Shown here in pieces: positions 1 to 7,806 of a stretch of DNA of 12,488 nt. A program made the translations under genes and the position numbers. Source of the stretch: an uncultured Clostridia bacterium (GTDB lineage Bacteria; Bacillota; Clostridia; UBA1381); contig CALXUL010000325.1 of the NCBI GenBank assembly GCA_944391635.1, forward strand, positions 1-12,488, read 5' to 3'. Every line of letters begins with the position of its first letter. Position 1 is the stretch's first letter. Below the pieces are notes generated by a model that worked only from the letters and a program-made list of their open reading frames with translations, made no database searches and was not told the DNA's origin.

Positions 1-5
1 AACAT

Positions 6-2255
6 ATGAAAAGGTTAAAAGCTATCTTATTATCATTGGCAATGCTCGCGGCATTGGTTCCGGCATCTCCGGTATTTGCGGCAGACAGTTCGGATTTTAA
101 ACCTGATGAAAACTATGAGTTTGTAGATACGGCGTACAGCCCGGAGCTGGGGTATGTGGTTTCGGCAAAGGATTACACAAAGGATGCTACCGGTCTTTCG
201 CTCCCGACAAAAATCTACAACTCAAAAGACGGAATTAATTGGAATCTGGTGCATACCGATTCCGATGCGTATAATAATGCAAACAAATATTCCCGCCAGC
301 AGCTTGTATGGTGGGAGGATGCAGGCGTATTTGCTATGTCAAACGGCATTACAATAAAGACTACTTCCAACCTTTCGACATGGGCTTCACAAAGCGGCGC
401 GTCAAGGGGTAACGCAATGATTGATGCAAACGGCGATGAGCTTCTGGTAACCGGCGGAAGAGCTACAAAGCTTGTTGATACGAAAAATTACACAGAAACT
501 GTTGATTATCATATATATGACCCTGCAAACAAAAACACTACAGCTTTGGCAGTAGGTATTTCGCCGGAGAATGAGCAGGGCAAAAGAACCTATCTTGCAG
601 TTACTAACTCAGGACACTGGGTATATACAGATGATATGGCTAGCGGTTCAAACGCAGACTTTACAAATGTTAAAAAGGTAACTGTTAATGCGTTTAGTTC
701 ATCTTTCCCGGTTGATGTAAAATATATCGACGCTATCGGCGGCTGGGCAGTTGTAAATAACAGCAACAGACTTTATCTTATCACTACCGCAGCCGAAGAG
801 TCCAACTTCGTTTTAAACGGTGTCGGTGAAGATGAAAAAATTTCTGCAATAGGCACTGATGCAAACACAATCGTTATCGGCACAGATAAAGGTAAAATGT
901 ATTATGCTGACCTGTCACAAGGTCTCAATGCAGAAACCGTATGGACTTTAGTTTCAGGCTCAGGCATGACAGATGAGGTAAGAAGTATTACCGAAACAGG
1001 AAACGGTTCATATTTTGCAGCAACAAAGACAGGCATATTCAGCATTACCTCCCAAAACGGCGAGCTTAGCTATGACGTATTCAGCGACACTGTGCCGACT
1101 TTGGAAATACAAAAGCCGGTTGTAAACGGAACAGCAAACGCATTTGAAGGAACCTGGCTGCTTGGCGGCGTATACAGCGATGTACTTGATATGTACGCAG
1201 TATACGGAAACACTTTGAATCCGACAGACGGCGACTATGGCAGAGTATATACTTCAAAAGACGGTATTACCTGGAGTTTGGCACTTAAATCGCAGGTATG
1301 CTTTAACACCCAGTCAACCGACGCGGCTGTTTGGTGGGATAAGGCGATAGAAAATGAAGATGGCTCATACAGCGGTGCATTTGTTATATCCTGTGCTACC
1401 AACCAGAGCGGAGCAGGGAAAGTAAGCAAAGCCGCCTGGTATTCAAAAGACGGTGCAGAGTGGTTCTATACCCAAGCCTTTGAGCTTTGCTCGGACGGTG
1501 ATATAATAGTACACGGCGATTATCTTTATACTTTGACCGACAGGACTGTTATAAACAAGGTAAGCGCTATGAAGCCGGACGGTACAGTAAATATTGAGAA
1601 AATTGCTTTTGTAAGAACAACAGACGGCGGATATGCTGAAAATGCATACGGAAGAAAACTTGCTGTAAGCGATGACGGCAATACATTTATAATTTCAGCA
1701 GATTACGGAAATACAATGAGCTGGCAGGTTCAAGAACAGAAAGCAACAAGCATGAATGACGGAAATCCGAACGGTAAGCTTATGGAAGTCGGCTATGACA
1801 GCGAACTTGGCTATTTTGTAGGTGTAACGTCATTTGAGCCGGCAATATACGGAATGTGGTATGAGAACCCGACAAATCCGACTGATTTAAGAAGACTTAC
1901 ATTAAGACCGGGCGGAACAGGTGGTCCTAAAATGATAAGCTTTGATAAAAATGACGGAGTATATGCATTTGGCTGTACTGATGGCAGCATTTATGTTACC
2001 GATGGAAGCGTTTTGAGTACAAATACTATCTTCACAACTGCACGTGCAGCAGAGGGCAAGACCGCAAATACAATTAGGGTACGTGATGTTGTAGCAGGTG
2101 CTGAGGGCAAGATGCTTGCGGTAGCAGGTCCGAACTCGCAGGGCGAAAGCGATGCACTCTTAATCGACCTTGAAACTAAGGTCTATGAGAAGGCAAACGA
2201 CAACGTTGCCGTTACAGTAGGACCGTCAGACGTTTTGGACATAACAGTTCCTTAA
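6..2255 (+). CDS. Secreted Asp-box (BNR-like) beta-propeller protein, N-terminal part of a frameshifted gene
   Basis: 749 codons starting at ATG with a clear signal peptide: basic MKRLK, hydrophobic residues 6-18, and a VFA cleavage site after about residue 25. The mature part carries three Asp-box-like motifs of the form S-K-D-G-x-x-W at residues 73-79, 417-423 and 480-486. These occur in BNR/sialidase-type and other beta-propeller folds. Many short strands such as GWAVVNNSNRLYLI and IVIGTDKGKMYYA also fit propeller blades. No catalytic residues of a known glycosidase are recognisable, so a binding or scaffolding role is as likely as an enzymatic one. There is no SLH, LPXTG or other anchor in this piece. 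The frame ends abruptly at TAA (2253-2255), while the +1 frame continues the protein smoothly to 2667 (see the next entries). Only 5 nt precede the ATG, so its ribosome binding site lies outside the window. Fold fairly likely; function unknown. Confidence 0.8.
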   Translation: MKRLKAILLSLAMLAALVPASPVFAADSSDFKPDENYEFVDTAYSPELGYVVSAKDYTKDATGLSLPTKIYNSKDGINWNLVHTDSDAYNNANKYSRQQLVWWEDAGVFAMSNGITIKTTSNLSTWASQSGASRGNAMIDANGDELLVTGGRATKLVDTKNYTETVDYHIYDPANKNTTALAVGISPENEQGKRTYLAVTNSGHWVYTDDMASGSNADFTNVKKVTVNAFSSSFPVDVKYIDAIGGWAVVNNSNRLYLITTAAEESNFVLNGVGEDEKISAIGTDANTIVIGTDKGKMYYADLSQGLNAETVWTLVSGSGMTDEVRSITETGNGSYFAATKTGIFSITSQNGELSYDVFSDTVPTLEIQKPVVNGTANAFEGTWLLGGVYSDVLDMYAVYGNTLNPTDGDYGRVYTSKDGITWSLALKSQVCFNTQSTDAAVWWDKAIENEDGSYSGAFVISCATNQSGAGKVSKAAWYSKDGAEWFYTQAFELCSDGDIIVHGDYLYTLTDRTVINKVSAMKPDGTVNIEKIAFVRTTDGGYAENAYGRKLAVSDDGNTFIISADYGNTMSWQVQEQKATSMNDGNPNGKLMEVGYDSELGYFVGVTSFEPAIYGMWYENPTNPTDLRRLTLRPGGTGGPKMISFDKNDGVYAFGCTDGSIYVTDGSVLSTNTIFTTARAAEGKTANTIRVRDVVAGAEGKMLAVAGPNSQGESDALLIDLETKVYEKANDNVAVTVGPSDVLDITVP

Positions 2256-2256
2256 A
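2245..2256 (+). other. Apparent single-base frameshift joining the two propeller-gene pieces
   Basis: Frame 3 reads GTT CCT TAA here. Frame 1 is open from 2245, just after its own TAA at 2242-2244. A single extra C in CAGTTCCTTAAAG converts GTT CTT AAA GTA (V-L-K-V) into GTT CCT TAA (V-P-stop). The window in which the two frames can be joined is therefore only about 10 nt wide. There is no homopolymer longer than three bases, no upstream AGGGGG-like stimulatory site and no obvious downstream hairpin. A mutation or base-call error is thus likelier than programmed frameshifting. Confidence 0.7.
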
Positions 2257-2265
2257 GTAAATGAT

Positions 2266-2667
2266 TTGGAAATAGAACCGATAGGCTATACCTCACAGCC
2301 TACAGCTGACAGCCCTTACGGACAGTATAAGTGGGCAGTTGGAAATACATATAACGCATATGAGATATATATGCCTGACAAGAGTGTAACGCTTAAGAAT
2401 GATTTTATAAAAGAAGTGAACGAGAAAGCGTCTGCATCAAAGCTTAAGGGCTTTACATTAAATACAGATAATATCAAAACAGAATTGGCACAGATAAATA
2501 CTGTAATCGGTGAGTATAAGACAACACTTGATTCAGGTGCAGCTCCTGATCCCAAAGGATTGTATCAGGAATTTGTAGAGAAATTGAAAGTTGCGGGCGA
2601 CGATAAGGTTATAGAGGAAATTAAAAATCAGATAGATGCGTGGCGTGCAGGAAACAGCAATCAATAA
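2266..2667 (+). CDS. Out-of-frame C-terminal fragment of the beta-propeller protein
   Basis: This frame has no stop from 2245 to 2664 and ends at TAA 2665-2667. The only early start codon is a TTG at 2266 with no Shine-Dalgarno sequence before it, so independent translation is doubtful. Dropping one C at 2250/2251 gives a seamless join, reading ...DVLDITV then LKVNDLEIEPIGY..., and a protein of about 886 residues. The fragment begins with beta-type sequence (about 45 residues, including KWAVGNTYNAYEIYMPDKSV). A charged, mostly helical tail follows, with a short Pro/Ala-rich linker (GAAPDP) in its middle and no recognisable domain. The stop codon overlaps the ribosome binding site of the next gene, so the downstream gene was probably translationally coupled to the intact version. 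It is either the tail of a recently broken gene or the result of a sequencing error. Confidence 0.6.
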   Translation: MEIEPIGYTSQPTADSPYGQYKWAVGNTYNAYEIYMPDKSVTLKNDFIKEVNEKASASKLKGFTLNTDNIKTELAQINTVIGEYKTTLDSGAAPDPKGLYQEFVEKLKVAGDDKVIEEIKNQIDAWRAGNSNQ

Positions 2668-2674
2668 GGAGGAG
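2666..2674 (+). promoter_or_regulatory. Strong ribosome binding site overlapping the upstream stop codon
   Basis: AAGGAGGAG shares its first two bases with the TAA stop at 2665-2667 and lies 5 nt before the ATG at 2680. This near-consensus Shine-Dalgarno fixes the start of the SLH/beta-helix gene. The overlap suggests translational coupling to the end of the propeller gene. Confidence 0.85.
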
Positions 2675-2679
2675 AAATA

Positions 2680-5556
2680 ATGGCAAAGGGAAAAAAGATT
2701 CTCGCTGCGGTTATTGCGATAGGTATGGGCTTACAGCTTTGCGCATCTGCAAAGGTAAAACCGGTTAAGTACCCGGATATGGAAAATCATTGGGCAAAAT
2801 CCATTGTATATAAGCTTGATGAATACGGTGTTGTAAGCGGCAGCGATGACGGATGGTTTTATCCCGATGGTACGACAAGTGCGGCAAGTTTTATAAAAAT
2901 GGTAGTAACCTCGCTTGGATATAATGAAGAGCTTGGAGATATTTACTGGGCAAGTAATTATATAAACCGTGCATTGGAATTAGGCTTGATTGAAGAGAAT
3001 GACTTTGCAAATTATAATGCGGAGATAACCAGGGGTCAGATGGCAAAGATTATCTGCGCGGCGGTAAAGAATCCGGTTGCATATGATGAAGATTCAATTA
3101 AATCGGTGATTTATGATTATGCGGAGATCCCGGAGGAATATAAGGAATATGTAATGCAGGCGGTTGCTGAGAAGATAATTACCTGCTATGAGGATGGCTC
3201 ATTCCAGCCCTGGCGTGCGCTTACCAGAGCAGAAGCTTGTACTGTAATAGTAAGGCTGATTGACAGAAACGGCGGAATCAGTGTTCCGAGTACAGGTGAG
3301 CCTGGAAATAACCAGACTGATGTATCCTCAAATGCAAGCTTCTATGTTGCAACAAACGGAAGTGATTCAAATGACGGAAGTATAAATGCACCTTTTGCTA
3401 CCATTGCTGCTGCAAAAAATGCGGTTAGAGCAATGAATGAGGCAGGGGTTCTGCCGGAAGGCGGTGTAACAGTATACTTAAGAGCGGGTACGCATTATAT
3501 TTATGACGGAATGGTATTTGATGAGCTTGACTCAGGAAAAGAAGGCAGCAATATAACCTATACTGCTTATCCTGGTGAAGCTGTTACCATATCGGGTGAA
3601 GTACCGCTTGAGGCGTCATGGTTTACTGCGGCTGACAGCGATGCAAAGGATAAACTTATTGACCAGAGTGCAGCCGATAAACTTTTGATGGTTAATCTGA
3701 AAGACCATGATATAACCGAATATGGTGAAATGAACACCCGTGGTTATCACTATTTTAACAAGGGTAGATATGCAGCAGCCGAACTTATTGTAAACGGTGA
3801 GAATCAGACACTTGCAAGATATCCGAACACAGGGACAATATCCATACCTTCTGCAAATGTTGACTCGGATAATTATGCGTTTACATATACCGATGACCGT
3901 GTAAGCAAGTGGAAGGATGCAACTGATGCGTATATTGTAGGCTCAACGTCAATAAACTATGAAAACAATTCTTTTCCGATAGAAAAGATTGACACAGCAC
4001 AGAAAAAGTTGTATATTGAAGAAGGACGAATGGGCACATACTATACTAACGGTTGGTTCTACGGCGAAAATATGCTCGAGGAGATAGACCAGGAGGGCGA
4101 ATATTACATAGACCGTGATGAAGGAATACTTTATTACTATGCACCGTCTGACTTTAAGACGGGTAATTATACAATTGGTCTGTCAACACTTGCTAAGCCG
4201 GTATTCGATTTAAATGGTGCGCATAATATTGTTATCAGCAATATGACGATTGAAGGCGGAAGAGGTTATGCGATAATTGGAACCTCAGCCGGATACCAGA
4301 TACCGTCATATACACAGTGGATGGCGGACAGGGGTGTTGATATGTCGCATAAGATGGCAGATAAGTCATCGAAAAACGGCGTATATATCAAAGACCTTGA
4401 CAAGTACACCGACGCTCAGGTATTCCCGGGTCACGTTTGGGATGGGTTTGTTGATGAAGGCGACGGTATACACGATGTTGAAATTAAGAACTGTAATATC
4501 TTCAACTTCGGTTCAGGCGGCATAATTATCAAGGGTACAAACGTTCATATTGAAAACAATCATATTAAAAATATGGGCGGAACTGGTCTGTTCTTACAGG
4601 GAGGCGACCTTGAAACTCTTGAGATGAGCGGCAATACCATTATCAACAACAAAATTCACCGTGTGGGCTATTGGCAGAAATCATATGTTCCTGCAATCGC
4701 AATGCATGGCGTTGGAATACATGTTGCAAATAACGATATTTATGATGCACCGCATTGTATATTTAATTATCATGGAAATGAGCATATAATCGAGTTTAAC
4801 AGAATACACGAAGCGGTAAAAGAGTGTCTTGATATGGATGCTATCTATACGAGAAACGAGTATATGCCGCAGTGGCGCGGAAATATAATCCGCAATAACT
4901 ACATTTATGACCTGGGTATTTTCCCAGTCGGCGAATATACAAAACAGCTTAATGTATCAGGTATCAGAACCGATAACTATGGTCATGGACTCCAGATATA
5001 TAATAACATTTTTGAGAATATCGGAACTTCAAATGCAAATAATGTTATTGGAGTAACAGCTCAAGGTAATAGAAACACCCTTACTGGGAACATGTTCATT
5101 GATTGCAGCGCAACATATCTTGGCTGGAACACTTACTCTGCCGGCGCAACATGGGATATTCAGAATAATGCTGAGGAAAAAGAACGTGTTGAACTTGCAG
5201 AACATTATGCGTCAATACCTATTTTCGCAGAAAAATATCCGGAGCTTGCAACATTTAAGGACGAATATTATAAGTCTGTTGCAACAAATATATTTGATAA
5301 CAACCTTGTTGTAAATATAAAGTTTGGGCTTAGCACTGCAAACGGTGAAGTTAATGCTTCAAGTACTCGCGGGGCACCTGAGCTGATTTTGGGCGACAAT
5401 AACATGGTTGTAACAAGCGACCCGGGATTTGTAGATTATGAAAACGGAAACTTCCAGCTCAAGGAAGACAGCGAAGTATTTGATAAGATTCCTGACTTCC
5501 AGAATGTTGATATGAGCAAGATAGGCAACAACGCAGAAGTTGGACCGATAAACTGA
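2680..5556 (+). CDS. SLH-anchored right-handed beta-helix protein, GH141-like putative glycosidase
   Basis: 958 residues. Residues 1-24 are a signal peptide ending ASA; the Cys at 21 lacks a proper lipobox. Three SLH repeats follow at about 29-81, 84-130 and 145-196, with hallmarks such as YPDM..HWA, DDGWFYPDGTTSAA, ITRGQMAKI and YEDGSFQP..LTRAEA. SLH modules bind pyruvylated secondary wall polymers, so the protein should sit on the cell surface. A polar linker (about 198-220) leads to a segment starting FYVATNGSDSNDGS..APFATI and continuing with GGVTVYLRAGTHYI and ITYTAYPGEAVTISG, typical of the N-terminal region of GH141-type beta-helix enzymes. Parallel beta-helix coils (about 525-825) include HCIFNYHGNEHIIEFNRIH and CLDMDAIYT; acidic residues such as D718/D720 are candidate catalytic positions. 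GH141 includes alpha-L-fucosidase and xylanase activities; GH120 or a lyase-like helix are alternatives. Class confident, substrate not. Confidence 0.85.
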   Translation: MAKGKKILAAVIAIGMGLQLCASAKVKPVKYPDMENHWAKSIVYKLDEYGVVSGSDDGWFYPDGTTSAASFIKMVVTSLGYNEELGDIYWASNYINRALELGLIEENDFANYNAEITRGQMAKIICAAVKNPVAYDEDSIKSVIYDYAEIPEEYKEYVMQAVAEKIITCYEDGSFQPWRALTRAEACTVIVRLIDRNGGISVPSTGEPGNNQTDVSSNASFYVATNGSDSNDGSINAPFATIAAAKNAVRAMNEAGVLPEGGVTVYLRAGTHYIYDGMVFDELDSGKEGSNITYTAYPGEAVTISGEVPLEASWFTAADSDAKDKLIDQSAADKLLMVNLKDHDITEYGEMNTRGYHYFNKGRYAAAELIVNGENQTLARYPNTGTISIPSANVDSDNYAFTYTDDRVSKWKDATDAYIVGSTSINYENNSFPIEKIDTAQKKLYIEEGRMGTYYTNGWFYGENMLEEIDQEGEYYIDRDEGILYYYAPSDFKTGNYTIGLSTLAKPVFDLNGAHNIVISNMTIEGGRGYAIIGTSAGYQIPSYTQWMADRGVDMSHKMADKSSKNGVYIKDLDKYTDAQVFPGHVWDGFVDEGDGIHDVEIKNCNIFNFGSGGIIIKGTNVHIENNHIKNMGGTGLFLQGGDLETLEMSGNTIINNKIHRVGYWQKSYVPAIAMHGVGIHVANNDIYDAPHCIFNYHGNEHIIEFNRIHEAVKECLDMDAIYTRNEYMPQWRGNIIRNNYIYDLGIFPVGEYTKQLNVSGIRTDNYGHGLQIYNNIFENIGTSNANNVIGVTAQGNRNTLTGNMFIDCSATYLGWNTYSAGATWDIQNNAEEKERVELAEHYASIPIFAEKYPELATFKDEYYKSVATNIFDNNLVVNIKFGLSTANGEVNASSTRGAPELILGDNNMVVTSDPGFVDYENGNFQLKEDSEVFDKIPDFQNVDMSKIGNNAEVGPIN

Positions 5557-5577
5557 TAAATATTTATAGTATGTGAA

Positions 5578-5616
5578 CAAACGGCTCGAATCCTGTTAAT
5601 GGGTTTGAGTCGTTTG
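5578..5616 (+). terminator. Hairpin terminator after the SLH/beta-helix gene
   Basis: Left arm 5578-5593 (CAAACGGCTCGAATCC) pairs over all 16 positions with right arm 5601-5616, with a 7-nt loop TGTTAAT. Three of the pairs are G-U wobbles. The stem is A-rich on its 5' side and T-rich on its 3' side, but no long T tract follows. It lies 22 nt after the stop codon and before the next operon, where a terminator is expected. Because the wobbles become A-C mismatches in the complementary RNA, the structure should work mainly in the + direction. Confidence 0.7.
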
Positions 5617-5633
5617 GTATGTAATAATATATT
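5605..5633 (+). promoter_or_regulatory. Possible sigma-A-type promoter for the enzyme operon
   Basis: TTGAGT (5605-5610) and TATATT (5628-5633) are separated by 17 bp, close to the consensus TTGACA-17-TATAAT. Transcription would begin around 5640, giving a very short leader before the ribosome binding site at 5642-5647. The -35 box lies in the 3' arm of the preceding hairpin. AT-rich sequence yields such matches by chance, so this is tentative. Confidence 0.3.
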
Positions 5634-5641
5634 TTGAGTAC

Positions 5642-5647
5642 AGGGAG
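5642..5647 (+). promoter_or_regulatory. Ribosome binding site that sets the start of the beta-helix hydrolase
   Basis: AGGGAG lies 7 nt before the ATG at 5655. It falls inside the longer frame that opens with TTG at 5634, so it argues for translation from 5655 and against the upstream TTG. Confidence 0.7.
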
Positions 5648-5654
5648 CAAAAAC

Positions 5655-7790
5655 ATGAATTACAAAGTAAAGGTTAACGGAAAAGACATACCGGTTTATG
5701 AGGAAAAGATTTACCCTGCGCCGTATAACAGCACGGCTATGATGGAATGTGCAATGTTTTTTATGGATGGTACGGCGACGGTTGAAATTGAATCAGAAAT
5801 ACCGGTTAAAAGCGTTGTTGTCCGTCCGCTTTCATATAACATTAAGCCGCAGATAGACGGCAACGTTATAAGAATACGTCTTGATAGTGCATTAAAGTTT
5901 TCAGTTGAAATTAACGGCAGTGAACAGAATAACCTGGCAGTTTTTGCTCAGGAGGACAGAGGGATAGATTTTGAATATGAGAATCTTTTAAAATATGAAC
6001 AAGGCGAATATGTGCAGGAAATTTTTGATATAACAAAAAGCAACAGTGTTGTTTATCTTGATAAAGATGCCGTATTAAAGGGCAAGGTTTTAATACATGA
6101 TTGTGAAAATGTTGTTTTATGCGGGTTTGGAAAGGTAACCATGACCGATACCGAATGGGGAATAAAGCCTTCAGAAAAACGCCGAGCGGTAGAGGTAATA
6201 AACTGCCGCAATGTTACGGTAAGAGATATTCGTATATCTGATAGTGTTGACTGGAGCCTTAGAGTGATGGGCAGCGATAATGTTGTGATTGACAATGTTA
6301 AAATAATTGGCTGCCGTGGTAATTCCGACGGCATAGATGTATGCGGGAGTAGGAATGTTTTGGTAAAGAATATTTTTACAAGGACTTGGGATGACAGCTT
6401 TGTGCTGAAGGCGTTAGATACCGGTGATGCGGAGAATGTGACATTCTGTGATTCGGTGCTGTGGAATGATTTTGCCCGTCCGATAGAAGTCGGTGTTGAG
6501 CTTCGCGCAGATAATGTAAAGGATATTACTTTTAGAAATATAGATATAATTCATTCCCCAACCGGATATCCCCTTATGGGTATACATCACGGCGACCGTG
6601 CAAAGGTAAGGAATATTGTTTTTGAGGATATAAGGATTGAGGATACGCCGGGAGCACAGCTGTTTGATATCAGGATGGCAAATTCTGTTTGGAACAGAGA
6701 CCCTAAAATGGGGGATATTAGCGGGATACTTATAAAAAATGTAGAATTTATCGGGAAGCCCGGGCTTTTATATGCGATGTCTAAATCTCGTATAGAAGGT
6801 TACAGCAGTGAGCATACTGTTCGGGATATAACGGTGGAGAATTTGAAGATTCTCGGTAAAACTGCAACAACACCTGCTGAAGCCGGACTTGACATAATGG
6901 ATTTTGTGGAGGATGTAAAGTTTAAGTTTGACAGCGATGCAGAAAAAATCAATCTGGTAAGGGCAGAGCTTTCGCCTTGCGGTGAATTTTTGCTTGGCAG
7001 CGACGGATTATACAGTGCAAACCTGAAAGCAAGGATAATAAATGAAGGCGAAAAAGCAGCATCCGGCAGAGTGTGGCTTTGGATTTCGCCGGTAAATACT
7101 GCGTTTTATGACAGTAAGCCTTATGAATATAATCTTGCGCCCAAAGAGGTTTTGGAGATAGATTATTCTGTAAAGATGCAGCCCGGTAAATATTATTTTT
7201 GCATACAGTCGGACAGCCCGGATGTAAATGCGCAATGGCTTTATAAAAAGCTTGATTTTGTGCTTGAAGCAGGACGTGACATTTCGGCACAGAATGAGTT
7301 TGTTATTTCAAATTATTATGGTGACAAAGAGAAAATATCTCTTGCAATATCAGATGATATATTGTATATTAAAAGTGATGTATTAAAGGATAAGAATAAC
7401 TCAGTGATAGTATATGCTGCGATGCCGGCTAAAGAGCTTCCGGGCGAGGTTAAATTTAGCGTTGAGGAAACAGATTTCGGCGTGGTGCCGGCACTGATAT
7501 TGGGCAGGAATGGTATTGAGCCTGCTCCGCAGCTGAGATGCCCTGCAGAGATAACATATGTGTTTAAGAATGAACCGAAGGTTAAAAAAATTACAAAGCG
7601 CGAATTAAAATCCGAATCTGGAATTGTAAGTGTTGCTCTTAGTGAACTTGATGTTTGCGGCAGGAACTTTTGGCTTGAGATAGAGGCGAAGACAGATAAG
7701 GTTTCAGCATACCGCTATCCGTTCACACTTTTCCATTCGGTAAAGCCGGAGGATACGGCGCATATGTTCGGAAATATTGTAATCAAATGA
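5655..7790 (+). CDS. Cytoplasmic GH28/GH49-like right-handed beta-helix glycoside hydrolase
   Basis: 711 residues from ATG 5655, chosen over an in-frame TTG at 5634 because AGGGAG is placed for the ATG. There is no signal peptide or membrane segment. The first ~105 residues look like a beta-sandwich (VKVNGKDIPVYEE, VVVRPLSYNIKP, LAVFAQ), as found before the helix in GH49-type and many bacterial GH28-related proteins. A parallel beta-helix follows (about 120-400), full of N-V-x-[IV]-x-[NDR]-[IV] coils. NSDGIDV (223-229) corresponds to the GH28 NTD motif and WDDSFVLK (245-252) to the GH28 D-D motif, giving three candidate catalytic Asp residues: D225, D246 and D247. The GH28 GHG histidine motif is not evident, which leans toward a GH49-like (clan GH-N) active site. 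The C-terminal ~280 residues look like beta-sandwich domains, including KYYFCIQSDSPDVNAQW. It is the first gene of a four-gene operon. Substrate could be a pectic or glucan oligosaccharide; family fairly sure, specificity not. Confidence 0.75.
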   Translation: MNYKVKVNGKDIPVYEEKIYPAPYNSTAMMECAMFFMDGTATVEIESEIPVKSVVVRPLSYNIKPQIDGNVIRIRLDSALKFSVEINGSEQNNLAVFAQEDRGIDFEYENLLKYEQGEYVQEIFDITKSNSVVYLDKDAVLKGKVLIHDCENVVLCGFGKVTMTDTEWGIKPSEKRRAVEVINCRNVTVRDIRISDSVDWSLRVMGSDNVVIDNVKIIGCRGNSDGIDVCGSRNVLVKNIFTRTWDDSFVLKALDTGDAENVTFCDSVLWNDFARPIEVGVELRADNVKDITFRNIDIIHSPTGYPLMGIHHGDRAKVRNIVFEDIRIEDTPGAQLFDIRMANSVWNRDPKMGDISGILIKNVEFIGKPGLLYAMSKSRIEGYSSEHTVRDITVENLKILGKTATTPAEAGLDIMDFVEDVKFKFDSDAEKINLVRAELSPCGEFLLGSDGLYSANLKARIINEGEKAASGRVWLWISPVNTAFYDSKPYEYNLAPKEVLEIDYSVKMQPGKYYFCIQSDSPDVNAQWLYKKLDFVLEAGRDISAQNEFVISNYYGDKEKISLAISDDILYIKSDVLKDKNNSVIVYAAMPAKELPGEVKFSVEETDFGVVPALILGRNGIEPAPQLRCPAEITYVFKNEPKVKKITKRELKSESGIVSVALSELDVCGRNFWLEIEAKTDKVSAYRYPFTLFHSVKPEDTAHMFGNIVIK

Positions 7791-7806
7791 CAGAGGTGAC
7801 TTTATA

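Noticed and set aside
2245..2256. Programmed +1 frameshift like prfB
   Set aside because: CCT-TAA-A is a conceivable slip site, but there is no upstream AGGGGG-like element and no clear downstream structure.
2266..2268. Independent small gene starting at TTG 2266
   Set aside because: No Shine-Dalgarno, and the frame joins the upstream protein perfectly after a one-base change.
2737..2745. Lipoprotein lipobox around Cys21 of the SLH/beta-helix protein
   Set aside because: The residue before Cys is Leu rather than Gly, Ala or Ser, and a normal ASA cleavage site follows.
5634..5654. TTG start adding seven residues to the beta-helix hydrolase
   Set aside because: AGGGAG at 5642-5647 lies inside this extension and is correctly spaced for ATG 5655; nothing resembling a ribosome binding site precedes 5634.
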